A stretch of 57,598 nucleotides of DNA, from positions 1 through 57,598 of the forward strand of contig CACNFA010000005.1 of assembly GCA_902619675.1 (NCBI GenBank), in the 5' to 3' direction. The first letter of the stretch is position 1. The number at the start of each line of letters is the position of its first letter. The notes beneath the pieces are model-generated. The model made no database searches. It had not been told where the DNA came from and saw nothing but the letters and a program-made list of their open reading frames with translations. Below, piece by piece: positions 25,765 through 33,716 of this stretch. Source of the DNA: an uncultured Pelagibacteraceae bacterium. Its GTDB lineage: Bacteria > Pseudomonadota > Alphaproteobacteria > Pelagibacterales > Pelagibacteraceae. Both the position numbers and the translations under genes were made by a program.

Positions 25765-26960
25765 TACTTTATATACCTTAAAGAACTTCTTAAATCATTA
25801 ATTAAATCTTGAGGATCCTCAAGGCCTATATGCAATCTTACAATGTGTTCATCTTTACTAAATCTAAAATATTTTCTTCCTTTTAAGTATTCGTCCTTAT
25901 TTTTTGATCTTAGCTCTTGTAAAATTGCAAGACTTTCAAAACCTCCCCAGCTATATCCTATTCCAAATAATTCCAATGAATTTACAAATTTAATTACCGA
26001 AGATTTTTTTTTACTTTTAATTACAATAGATAATAATCCTGTTGCACCTGAATAATATTTTTTCCATAATTTATAATTTTTACTTGATCTTTTGTACGGG
26101 TAGAGTATTTCACTTATTTTTTTGTGTTTTCTTAAAAAGTCAATAACTTTTTTCGTATTATGATAATGTTGATTTAACCTAGTATCTAAAGTTCTTAATC
26201 CTCTGATGATTAAATAAGCTTCATCAGCTGACATTCTGTAACCTGAAAGTCTATAAAAAAACATTATTTGTTTAAAAACTTTTTTATTTACAGCCAATGA
26301 TCCGCCCATAGCATCTGAATGACCTGAAAAATATTTTGTTGCTGAAGAAAATGACATGTCAAACCCAATAGTTAAGGGCTTAAGATATAGAGGTGTGCCC
26401 CAGGTATTATCAAGAAAAGTATATATTTTATTCTTTTTTGCTAACTTTACGATCTTAGATAAATCCTGAAACTCAAAAGTATTACTTCCAGGATTTTCAA
26501 CGAGTATCATTTTTGTTTTTTTTGAGACTTTATTTTTTAGGTCTTGAAATGATTCTGGGTTATAAAAAATAGCATTAACTTCAAATTCTCTTAGAAGTTT
26601 CTCTGAAATTTCTTTTGTCGGACCGTAAACATTATCTGAAACTAAAATTTCATCCCCAGGTCTACATAAGCTCATTATTCCTAGAGCTACACCGCCAAAT
26701 CCTGTGCCAGTTAAAAAAACGTGATAAGCTTTCTCAAGCTCTTTAAGCATGTTTTCTAATTCTATTGTTGTTGAACTACCATAGCGACCATAGCTGTAAT
26801 GAGTAACTTTTTGATTTTTTTTTATTTTTTTTTCATGCTGGTAGAGTTCCTGCATTGTATTAAAAAGAATAGTTGATGCTCTAATAACTGGGGGGTTTGC
26901 AGATCTATTTGAGATATCTTTGGTAGGATGTTTTAAAAATGTCTTTATAGACTTTTTCAT
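25764..26960 (-). CDS. metC: Cystathionine beta-lyase (Cys/Met metabolism PLP enzyme)
   Basis: The start is placed at MKKSIKTFLKHP; an upstream in-frame ATG would add 20 hydrophobic residues not found in the family. The 398-residue PLP enzyme has the lysine in 'SSATKYFSGHSDAMGG', the cofactor-binding Asp in 'YTFLDNTWGTP', and the substrate Arg in 'EHIVRLHIGLED'. It cleaves cystathionine to homocysteine, ammonia and pyruvate. The pattern 'GYSWGGFESL' is typical of MetC rather than MetB. It is followed without a gap by an MFS transporter. Confidence 0.9.
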   Translation of the reverse strand: MKKSIKTFLKHPTKDISNRSANPPVIRASTILFNTMQELYQHEKKIKKNQKVTHYSYGRYGSSTTIELENMLKELEKAYHVFLTGTGFGGVALGIMSLCRPGDEILVSDNVYGPTKEISEKLLREFEVNAIFYNPESFQDLKNKVSKKTKMILVENPGSNTFEFQDLSKIVKLAKKNKIYTFLDNTWGTPLYLKPLTIGFDMSFSSATKYFSGHSDAMGGSLAVNKKVFKQIMFFYRLSGYRMSADEAYLIIRGLRTLDTRLNQHYHNTKKVIDFLRKHKKISEILYPYKRSSKNYKLWKKYYSGATGLLSIVIKSKKKSSVIKFVNSLELFGIGYSWGGFESLAILQELRSKNKDEYLKGRKYFRFSKDEHIVRLHIGLEDPQDLINDLRSSLRYIK

Positions 26961-27024
26961 AAAATAAGTATAATTGAACCTTATATATAATTTAACTATT
27001 AACATATTAAAAGGAGGCAAAAAT

Positions 27025-27108
27025 ATGGGTTATCCCAAAAAGCACCGTGGAAGAAGAAAAATAGGCTCAAAAAAAAGAAGAGCAAGAAAAAGAAATAAAA
27101 AGAAATAA
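27025..27108 (+). CDS. 27-residue highly basic microprotein
   Basis: An unusually strong Shine-Dalgarno (AAGGAGG, 7 nt before the ATG) drives a 27-codon frame with 17 Lys or Arg. It starts MGYPKKHRGRRK and ends in a Lys-rich tail. Such composition and expression signal are typical of tiny ribosomal or RNA-binding proteins; it is vaguely like the AURKAIP1/COX24 (mS38) domain and unlike bTHX in detail. No other function can be read from it. It lies 11 nt upstream of the next membrane gene. Confidence 0.72.
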   Translation: MGYPKKHRGRRKIGSKKRRARKRNKKK

Positions 27109-27119
27109 TCTAAAAAAGT

Positions 27120-27821
27120 ATGAGTGAAATAACTCAAATTCGAAGATTGAGTTTATGGATTTTCTTTATTCCATTAAGTGCAATAAATCTGTGTCTTTTA
27201 ATATCTCAAAATCCAGGGTTTTTAGAAAATACTATTTTTGCGGTTGATCAAATTGGTAGATCTGGTTTTTCAATTCCTTACATAGATGGTAGCTTGTCTA
27301 TAAGTAGAGCTTCAAGAACTTTCCCTCAATATCTAATTTTTAAACCTTCAATGATTTTAACAGCTATATTTCTTTATTATTATTGGAAAAATAATAATAA
27401 TTTAGTAAATAATTTAAATTCAACAAATATTAATTATAAGTTTAAAACTTTCGGAATTTTATCGGCTGTTTTTCTTGTTATCCACTCACTTTTTTTAGGA
27501 ATAAAATTTGATATACAAATTTATAAATTATTTAGAAGAGTTGTATTAGTATTGTTCATAATATTTGAGTTAGTCGCGCAAGGATATTTAGTTTATAATT
27601 TATATAAACTTAAAACTAAATTGGATACATTTATTAATCAAAAAATTTTATTATTAAAGTTTATATTGGTTAGTGTTTTAATAATTGTAGCTATTTTAAG
27701 TTTGCCCACCCTCATATCTAAAGGAAACACTCATTTTAAACACATGTTAGAATGGAACTATTTTGTTGGAGTGATAATTTTTTATTTACTTTCTAGATTT
27801 TTTTGGAGAAGAACCACATAA
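27120..27821 (+). CDS. Polytopic membrane protein of unknown function
   Basis: The 233-residue protein has six predicted helices, a polar loop after helix 1 ('GRSGFSIPYIDG') and a final 'EWNYFVGVIIFYLLSRFFW'. This topology and the end motif recall the Frag1/DRAM/Sfk1 group of membrane proteins, but I cannot confirm it. It follows the 27-residue basic protein closely. Its stop codon overlaps the hairpin that closes the structured RNA encoded on the other strand. Confidence 0.75.
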   Translation: MSEITQIRRLSLWIFFIPLSAINLCLLISQNPGFLENTIFAVDQIGRSGFSIPYIDGSLSISRASRTFPQYLIFKPSMILTAIFLYYYWKNNNNLVNNLNSTNINYKFKTFGILSAVFLVIHSLFLGIKFDIQIYKLFRRVVLVLFIIFELVAQGYLVYNLYKLKTKLDTFINQKILLLKFILVSVLIIVAILSLPTLISKGNTHFKHMLEWNYFVGVIIFYLLSRFFWRRTT

Positions 27822-27995
27822 ATTTCTAGGCTTTCGCCCAGAAATTTAGTAGTTTTGGCTCGTCGTTGTAGGCGCTACCGCCAAGCCGTCCCGATGAACT
27901 ATTCTAGCGCTACTAGGTCCATCTTTCTGCCCTTTAAGCTTGAACCTCTCGGTTTTTCCTTAAATGGCCAGTTAAGAGTTGCCTCTTAATTAATT
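27820..27995 (-). ncRNA. Unidentified structured RNA
   Basis: This stretch is clearly richer in G+C than its surroundings and has no ORF. Read on the minus strand it folds into several hairpins closed by GNRA tetraloops: an AU-rich 7-bp stem with GCAA (27972-27989), AACC-GAGA-GGTT (27943-27954) and a terminal stem with GGC-GAAA-GCC (27820-27847). A further GGCG-GUAG-CGCC hairpin lies at 27871-27882. The GNRA loops occur only on the minus strand, which sets the orientation. A TATGAT about 7-10 nt before the first hairpin could be a -10 box. I could not match it to tmRNA, 6S, SRP, RNase P or a riboswitch. Ends are approximate. Confidence 0.6.
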
Positions 27996-28014
27996 TCATT
28001 AAATCATAAGGATT

Positions 28015-28066
28015 AAAAAAAATGTATCACTTAATACGTGTGTGTTTGGTGATTGTTAATTAAGTG
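28015..28066 (-). terminator. Probable terminator after mnmA
   Basis: An 8-bp inverted repeat (CACTTAAT / ATTAAGTG) begins inside the mnmA stop. On the minus strand it is followed five bases later by eight T residues. The stem is AU-rich and the loop is long (23 nt), so it is weak. It separates mnmA from the structured RNA, suggesting that the RNA has its own promoter. Confidence 0.45.
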
Positions 28067-29187
28067 GATAAATTATTATTGAAAGTCTTATCTATCCAAC
28101 CACCACCGAGTAATTTATCCCCAACATCATCCTTGGTATAAAAAACACATGCTTGTCCCGGTGAAATTCCTGTTTCTTTATCCAAAATTTCAATTTCAGC
28201 ATTATTATTTTTAAAAATAACTTTTGATTTTAACATTTTGCCGGTTGAGCGTACTTTAATGTAAATTATATTTTCAAAATCTTTTTTTGAAGCCAAAATA
28301 TTTAAATCTCTTAATTGGATTTTTTTAATTGCTAAATTTTCTTTGTTTCCAACTACAACAGTATTTTCTTCGGCATTTATATTTACAACATAGAGTGGCC
28401 TTTCTCCTGAAATCTTTATCCCTTTTCTCTGGCCAATAGTATAATTTATAATTCCGTCATGTTCCCCAATCTGATTTCCAAATATATCTACAATCTTTCC
28501 TTTTTTAAAGGACTCTGGTCTAAATTTTTTAATTACTGAACTATAATCGCCATTTGGAACAAAACATATATCTTGGCTGTCTGGTTTGTCGGCAACATTT
28601 AAATCTAATTTTTTTGCTAATCTTCTTGTTTCATGTTTTTCGATCTCTCCTAAAGGAAACCTTAAATAATCTAATTGTTCTTGAGTGGTGCTAAATAGAA
28701 AGTAACTTTGATCTCTAGTATGATCTTTTGCACGATACATATTTGCATGCCCATTTTTTTGAATTCTTGAAACATAATGTCCAGTAATTAATGCGTCTGC
28801 TTTTAAATCCTTAGCATATTTAAAAAGATCTCTGAATTTAACCGTTTGATTACATTGAACACAAGGTATTGGTGTTTCACCAGCTACATAACTGTCAATA
28901 AACGAGTCAATCACTTCAGACTTAAATTTTTTTTGATAATATAAAATTTCATGATTTATGTTAATTTTTTCAGAGACTCTTTTGGCGTCCATAATATCTT
29001 GACCGGCGCAACATTGTCTTCCTTCTTTTGATTGCTTAGTATCATCGTAAAGTTTTAATGTAATTCCTGTAACATTATACCCTTCTTGTTTCATAAGAGC
29101 AGCCACTACGGAAGAGTCAACTCCTCCGGACATAGCTACAACTACTTTTGTTTCTTTTTTTGATTTATTAATTCCTAGAGAATTCAT
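28060..29187 (-). CDS. mnmA: tRNA-specific 2-thiouridylase
   Basis: The 375-residue enzyme adenylates and thiolates U34 of tRNA(Lys, Glu, Gln). It has the P-loop '[13 protein letters not shown]' near residue 20, first catalytic Cys in '[11 protein letters not shown]', second in '[13 protein letters not shown]', and the C-terminal beta-barrel ending 'GQACVFY'. Length is normal. It stands alone on the minus strand with the DUF3553 gene divergent. Confidence 0.96.
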   Translation of the reverse strand: MNSLGINKSKKETKVVVAMSGGVDSSVVAALMKQEGYNVTGITLKLYDDTKQSKEGRQCCAGQDIMDAKRVSEKININHEILYYQKKFKSEVIDSFIDSYVAGETPIPCVQCNQTVKFRDLFKYAKDLKADALITGHYVSRIQKNGHANMYRAKDHTRDQSYFLFSTTQEQLDYLRFPLGEIEKHETRRLAKKLDLNVADKPDSQDICFVPNGDYSSVIKKFRPESFKKGKIVDIFGNQIGEHDGIINYTIGQRKGIKISGERPLYVVNINAEENTVVVGNKENLAIKKIQLRDLNILASKKDFENIIYIKVRSTGKMLKSKVIFKNNNAEIEILDKETGISPGQACVFYTKDDVGDKLLGGGWIDKTFNNNLST

Positions 29188-29227
29188 AATTTAAAGTATA
29201 TAATATATTTACAGTTAGTTTTCCATA

Positions 29228-29401
29228 ATGCTTATAGATTTTGAGCCAGGTGATTATGTTAAAAACCCTGCAAATACAGACTGGGGTATAGGACAGGTGC
29301 AATCAATTATAGGCAATAAAGTAACAGTTAATTTTGAAAATTTTGGAAAAAAAGTAATTAATATTAATAACGTTAAATTAGAAAAAATAGAAAATGAATA
29401 A
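29228..29401 (+). CDS. DUF3553 small protein
   Basis: This 57-residue protein begins MLIDFEPGDYV and has 'NPANTDWGIGQVQSIIG' and 'VTVNFENFGKK', which match DUF3553, a small beta-barrel (SH3/CarD-like) family of alphaproteobacteria. It lies between mnmA (divergent) and cysQ, overlapping the cysQ start by 8 nt. Related domains contact RNA polymerase or helicases; here only the fold is inferred. Confidence 0.85.
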   Translation: MLIDFEPGDYVKNPANTDWGIGQVQSIIGNKVTVNFENFGKKVININNVKLEKIENE

Positions 29402-30173
29402 AATTGAACTTAAAAAAATAGCAGAAAGGCTTATAGAAACATTTGATTATGCTGGAAAAGAGTCGATTAGAATTTATAAGGAAGGCCTAAAAGTAGAAAT
29501 TAAAGAGGACAAATCACCAGTCAGTAACGGTGATTTAAGAGTTAATGATCTGATTACAAAAAAAATTTCTGAAATAACTCCAGATATAAAGATTATATCT
29601 GAAGAAACAGTAAATTTATCAATTAAAAATAATTCAAATATATTTTGGTTAATCGATCCAATAGATGGAACAAAAGAATATATTGCTGGTAAAGATGAAT
29701 ATACACTTAACGCTGCTTTAGTAATAAACAAAATACCAGTTCTTGGTCTTGTTGGAGTACCAAAAAAAAATAGGCTTTTTTTTACTTATGCACCAGGCGA
29801 AAGTTATTTAATTGAGGAAAAAAGGACAATGAAAATTTGCTGTAAAAAACAACAACCAAAAGATAAAGTGGTAGCTTTATCAAGTGTTATAAAACCATCT
29901 GATTTAATTCTTAATAAATTAAAAGAAAATAATGTTACCTCAATAGTAAAAATGGCAAGTTCCTATAAATTTTGTGTGATCGCGACAGGCGAGTATGATA
30001 TTTATGCTGCAAGAGAACGGGCAAATGAATGGGACTATGCAGCGGGGCATGCAGTAGCCCAGAATGCTGGAGCAATAATCACAACCTTAGATGAAAAACC
30101 CTTTTTATATGGTAAAGAAGATTATAAAAATCCTAGTTTATTAATAAAACGCTCCGAGAATTTAAATGTTTAA
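29394..30173 (+). CDS. cysQ: 3'(2'),5'-bisphosphate nucleotidase
   Basis: The 259-residue lithium-sensitive phosphatase of the inositol monophosphatase superfamily has metal motifs 'ISEETV', 'DPIDGTKEY' and C-terminal 'EWDYAAGHAVAQNAG'. 'TKEY' after DPIDG is typical of CysQ. It hydrolyses PAP/PAPS to AMP/APS and recycles the by-product of sulfonucleotide use. It overlaps both small neighbours by 8 nt. Confidence 0.9.
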   Translation: MNKIELKKIAERLIETFDYAGKESIRIYKEGLKVEIKEDKSPVSNGDLRVNDLITKKISEITPDIKIISEETVNLSIKNNSNIFWLIDPIDGTKEYIAGKDEYTLNAALVINKIPVLGLVGVPKKNRLFFTYAPGESYLIEEKRTMKICCKKQQPKDKVVALSSVIKPSDLILNKLKENNVTSIVKMASSYKFCVIATGEYDIYAARERANEWDYAAGHAVAQNAGAIITTLDEKPFLYGKEDYKNPSLLIKRSENLNV

Positions 30174-30309
30174 GACTATATTAATTATAATTTTATCTGT
30201 TAGTTTTTTCGGAATTCTATTTTTTATACTAGTTAGAAATGCTCTAAAAAGAAAACTTGATATTTTGATAGAGGAAGAAAAAAAAAGGAAATCAGATAAT
30301 CTTGATTAA
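30166..30309 (+). CDS. Small single-pass membrane protein
   Basis: The 47-residue protein begins MFKTILIIIL, has one membrane helix over about residues 3-23, and a charged tail 'EEEKKRKSDN'. Its ATG lies inside the cysQ end (8-nt overlap) in the usual style of this genome, and its stop runs 18 nt into the converging recX end. No family is recognised. Confidence 0.6.
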   Translation: MFKTILIIILSVSFFGILFFILVRNALKRKLDILIEEEKKRKSDNLD

Positions 30310-30852
30310 TTTTTTGAATTCATTAGCATCTAAATTTAAAACTCTTTTTGATAAATCAAAACTAAAACCACCCCTAGCTAAAATACCCATATCTTTTTTA
30401 TAAAATAATTCACGATTGCTTTCCGGTCTGGTAGGTCCTATTCTTCTTCTTTTGCATAGTTTCAAAGCAGAGACGAAATCTGGCTCAATTTCATCTTCTT
30501 TTATTTTATCAATGCTTTGTTTTACGTATTTATCCTCTATGCCTTTGCTTCTTAAAGATTGATTTATCTTATTTAAAGAATAACCTCGTCTTAAGAACAT
30601 TCTTGCTTTTGAGTCAGAATACATTTCATCGTTTAAGAATTTATTTTTTTCTAAATTTGAAATTATTTCATCAATTATCATTGTGACCTCTTTTTTGGAC
30701 TTACTGCCTTTAATTTTTGTTAAATATTTTTTAAGAAGATAAACCTTTAATTGCTGTTTAGAAGGACTGTACTTTTCGAGATATGAATAAGCTAAATCTT
30801 TTAAATTAGTAGTTAGATCTTCGAAATCACTTTTATTTAATGTGGGATTCAT
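30292..30852 (-). CDS. recX: RecX-family regulator of RecA
   Basis: This 186-residue all-helical protein has three-helix RecX repeats: 'AYSYLEKYSPSKQQLKVYL', 'FLNDEMYSDSKARMFLRRGYS' with 'SLRSKGI', and a final 'ARGGFSFDLSKRVL'. It modulates RecA filaments. recA is not adjacent here. It stands alone between two plus-strand units. A slightly longer N-terminus than Escherichia coli RecX is normal in alphaproteobacteria. Confidence 0.85.
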   Translation of the reverse strand: MNPTLNKSDFEDLTTNLKDLAYSYLEKYSPSKQQLKVYLLKKYLTKIKGSKSKKEVTMIIDEIISNLEKNKFLNDEMYSDSKARMFLRRGYSLNKINQSLRSKGIEDKYVKQSIDKIKEDEIEPDFVSALKLCKRRRIGPTRPESNRELFYKKDMGILARGGFSFDLSKRVLNLDANEFKKLIKII

Positions 30853-30878
30853 TTAGTTAATATACTATATTATTTTTA

Positions 30879-31349
30879 ATGATAAACGACTTATTAGAGT
30901 TCATAAATTCTGAAACTATTTATTTAGTGGCGAACTGGGGGGTAATTCCTTTTTGGCTGTTATTAATTTTTGTACCTAATCATGGTTTAACAAATTTTTT
31001 TGCTCAATCAATAATAGCTCCATTGCTACTATCTATTGGTTATGCTTACCTATCTTACAATCTTTATTTGGAAAATAATATTTTTGATGGCTTTGAGCTT
31101 TATAGTGGTTTAGATGGATTGTACTCAATGTTTGCAAATGAAACTCTTTTATTAATTTTTTGGCTTCATTTTCTTGCGATTAGTTTGTTTGCTGGAGCAT
31201 GGATTGTTAGAGATGCTAAAAGATATTTTATACCAAAAGTTATTACGATTCCCTCACTAATTTTTACTTATTTTACAGGGCCTTTAGGTTTGGTGATTTA
31301 TTGGTTTTTAAGAATTTTTTTCACAAAAAAAATAAGTTTTAATGATTAA
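30879..31349 (+). CDS. ABA4-like family membrane protein (DUF4281)
   Basis: The 156-residue protein has four helices, 'ANWGVIPFWLLLIFVPNHGL' near the N-terminus, 'HFLAISLFAGAWIVRDAKR' and 'FTYFTGPLGLVIYWFLR'. These match the ABA4-like family. In plants ABA4 is needed for neoxanthin; bacterial members have no assigned substrate, though carotenoid or isoprenoid chemistry is a reasonable guess. It overlaps the next gene by 8 nt. Confidence 0.85.
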   Translation: MINDLLEFINSETIYLVANWGVIPFWLLLIFVPNHGLTNFFAQSIIAPLLLSIGYAYLSYNLYLENNIFDGFELYSGLDGLYSMFANETLLLIFWLHFLAISLFAGAWIVRDAKRYFIPKVITIPSLIFTYFTGPLGLVIYWFLRIFFTKKISFND

Positions 31350-31929
31350 ACCATTTGATTTTTACTTTGACTTTATAAGTCCGTACTCTTTTCTTGCTCA
31401 TAAAGAAATTAGAAAGATAGAACACAAAGCATCAATTAAGATTAGGTATAAGCCAATTTTGCTAGGTGGCTTACATAATTTACATGGAATAAAAGCACCC
31501 GCTTTTATACCTGCAAAAGCAAAACATATGATTAGAGATTGTAAATTGATAGCCGAAAAAAATAACGTAAAATTTAAGTTTAATTCATATTTTCCAATAA
31601 GAAGTTTAAATTTAATGAGAGGCGTGTTTGTGGCAGAAGAAGATAATTTTAAAAGCTATTATATTGATAATATATTTAACTCTATTTGGCAGGATGGTTT
31701 AAATATGAATGATGACATCATAATTCAAAAAGTATTAAAGAATCTAAACGTAAATCCAAAAACTTTTGCTTTAAGAGTAACATCATCCTCGATTAAAGAT
31801 ACTTTAAAAAAAAAAACAAGCGAAGCTTATGAAAAAGGTATATTTGGAGCTCCTACATTCGTATGTAATAACAAGATTTTTTGGGGGCAAGATAGAATTG
31901 AGTTTGTTTTAAAAGAAGCAAGTAAATAA
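31342..31929 (+). CDS. 2-hydroxychromene-2-carboxylate isomerase-like (DsbA/kappa-GST fold)
   Basis: The 195-residue thioredoxin-fold protein has the N-terminal 'FDFYFDFISPYSFLAH', with Ser of 'SPYS' replacing the redox CxxC, and C-terminal 'KGIFGAPTFVCNN' with the cis-Pro. The family isomerises chromene carboxylates in aromatic degradation using glutathione, but homologues in organisms without that pathway have other, unknown substrates. It is coupled to the ABA4-like gene. Confidence 0.86.
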   Translation: MIKPFDFYFDFISPYSFLAHKEIRKIEHKASIKIRYKPILLGGLHNLHGIKAPAFIPAKAKHMIRDCKLIAEKNNVKFKFNSYFPIRSLNLMRGVFVAEEDNFKSYYIDNIFNSIWQDGLNMNDDIIIQKVLKNLNVNPKTFALRVTSSSIKDTLKKKTSEAYEKGIFGAPTFVCNNKIFWGQDRIEFVLKEASK

Positions 31930-31930
31930 A

Positions 31931-32329
31931 TTATTTTTTTTCTTTTTGAACAACTTTTAAACCAACGTTTTTTAGTGCATCAAATCCGCCACTCGCATTA
32001 GCTACATTCTTGAAACCCATATCAACTAACGTTTTAGTTGCTAGAGCTGAGCGAAAACCAAGAGCGCAGAAAAAAACCATTTTTTTTAGATCTTTGATCT
32101 TATTTTCTTGATAATAAGCGCTGTTAGGATCGAGCCAAAATTCTAGCATACCTCTTGGGATGTGTTTTGCATTTTCAATTGTGCCATCTCTCCAAAGTTC
32201 TCTGATGTCCCTGACATCAATTAATGTTATCTCATTTTTTTCAATAAGACTCTTTATTTCCGATGGACTTAGTGTTTCAATGATTTCGTTGGCTTCTTCA
32301 ACCAATTTTTGTGAAGATTTAATAGTCAT
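31931..32329 (-). CDS. Single-domain rhodanese sulfurtransferase
   Basis: The 132-residue protein has the rhodanese fold: 'ITLIDVRDIRELWRDGTI' , 'HIPRGMLEFW' and the active-site loop 'FFCALGFRSALA' with Cys near residue 95. It transfers sulfane sulfur, for example from thiosulfate, to cyanide or a protein thiol. There is no signal peptide, so it is cytoplasmic. Convergent to the isomerase gene with a 1-nt gap. Confidence 0.88.
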   Translation of the reverse strand: MTIKSSQKLVEEANEIIETLSPSEIKSLIEKNEITLIDVRDIRELWRDGTIENAKHIPRGMLEFWLDPNSAYYQENKIKDLKKMVFFCALGFRSALATKTLVDMGFKNVANASGGFDALKNVGLKVVQKEKK

Positions 32330-32367
32330 AGATCAAATATTTAAACTATTATATATATTTTACTAGT

Positions 32368-33393
32368 ATGAAAAATATCAAAAATACAAAAAAAACTGGA
32401 TTTTTAAAAAAGGTCTTTATTAAGATTTGTAGGAAATTAGGTTTTGAAATTATTGATCAAAATACATTTGAAATTGTTACTTCAGGAAAGAGAATTAATG
32501 ATGAATTAAGTTTAATCGGACAAAACTCTATAAATCTTCCACTGGGTAAAGTAAAAATTACAAGACAAGTAAAAGCTTTAGATATTATCATTAGAACTTG
32601 TGCGAGTGTAAATATGCTGACACAATCTAAGTCTAGGTTATTTGAGAAAGAAAAAATTGAATATACTACAAGAACTATAAGATCTATTTTAAATTCTACT
32701 TACCATAGCCCACAATTAAAAAAGATAAAAATAAACTTTAAAATAATTGACCACAATTCATCAAAAGATGATTTAGAAAAAATTGATAAAATATTTAAAT
32801 ATTTTCAAACAAAATATGAACTTATCAATTTAGATTTTTCGAAATTTAAAAATAATATTGAAAAATTAAATGAGCGAGGAGAACCAGTTACAGAAAATCA
32901 AATGTCTAATATGGCAAATATCAATCAATCTTTATTGGAAGCTAAAAATTGTGAAGATTTAATTTATTTTGTTGAAGATGATTATCTTCATCAAAAAGAC
33001 TCTATTGGTGAAATGATATTAACTTACGAGAGAATTTCTTCTCAAATAAATAATGAAATTATAATATGTCCATCTGATTATCCGTATTTATATACTAAAG
33101 CAAATTTAACGCAGAATTTTTTAGGCCTAAATTATCATTGGAGGAAAGTTAATGAATCCTTGTGTACTTTCTTAACTAGCAAGAAAATTATAGAAAAATA
33201 TTGGCAGAAGTATATAAGCATGTGCACAAAAGAACATGCTCCCTTTGAAAAACCACTTCATCAAATTTATGAAAAAGAATTGTGTATTTCACCAATACCT
33301 TCACTTGCTATTCATTTTACAAATGTAAATTCTATATTTGGTTTATCACCAAATGTCGATTGGGAAAAGATTTGGAAAGAGAATGAGAATTAA
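32368..33393 (+). CDS. Putative glycosyltransferase-like protein
   Basis: This 341-residue soluble protein has a basic N-terminus, a Rossmann-like segment with 'LDIIIRTCASVN', and an acidic 'LIYFVEDDYLH' near residue 210. The last is like the DxD-type metal/nucleotide-sugar site of GT-A enzymes. 'ICPSDYPYLY' and 'APFEKPLHQIYE' follow. I recognise the general glycosyltransferase pattern but not the family or acceptor. It stands alone. Confidence 0.6.
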   Translation: MKNIKNTKKTGFLKKVFIKICRKLGFEIIDQNTFEIVTSGKRINDELSLIGQNSINLPLGKVKITRQVKALDIIIRTCASVNMLTQSKSRLFEKEKIEYTTRTIRSILNSTYHSPQLKKIKINFKIIDHNSSKDDLEKIDKIFKYFQTKYELINLDFSKFKNNIEKLNERGEPVTENQMSNMANINQSLLEAKNCEDLIYFVEDDYLHQKDSIGEMILTYERISSQINNEIIICPSDYPYLYTKANLTQNFLGLNYHWRKVNESLCTFLTSKKIIEKYWQKYISMCTKEHAPFEKPLHQIYEKELCISPIPSLAIHFTNVNSIFGLSPNVDWEKIWKENEN

Positions 33394-33640
33394 AAAAACA
33401 TCAAATAACACATATTTTTCAATAGATTTGTAAATACAACTTAAACGATTATTTAATAAAATTTTAAAGAAAAATAAATTAATAACTTATACTGATTTAA
33501 ATTAAAAATATCGCTATCTTTAAAAATATAAAAATTAATCAAAAATTAGAAAAAAGACCAAAACTTTTAATTCACTGCACTAATTTTTAAGAGTGAAATA
33601 CAACCTAAAAAATTACACATCAAAATTATTCAAGCCTAAT
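33394..33640. other. AT-rich intergenic stretch without a visible gene
   Basis: Between the glycosyltransferase-like gene and the amtB terminator lie about 250 bases of A/T-rich sequence without an ORF, promoter or repeat that I can support. The two flanking genes converge here, so only 3' ends are expected. Confidence 0.5.
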
Positions 33641-33673
33641 TAAAAAAAGGCCCGAAGGGGGTCTCCGGGCCTT
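33641..33673 (-). terminator. Rho-independent terminator after amtB
   Basis: An 8-bp GC-rich stem (AAGGCCCG / CGGGCCTT) with an 11-nt loop is followed on the minus strand by a run of seven T. It lies 44 nt after the amtB stop. Confidence 0.88.
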
Positions 33674-33716
33674 AATATTTCTCCAACTAACGAGGGAGGA
33701 GATAAGCTAAATTGTT

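Noticed and set aside
27820-27995. tmRNA coding piece
   Set aside because: A frame through 'AACGACGAG' ends in Ala-Lys-Ala and there is no UAGUC-like context or T-arm, so the resemblance is too weak.
30879-31349. Neoxanthin synthase
   Set aside because: ABA4 resemblance is only at the family level; no carotenoid genes occur in this window.
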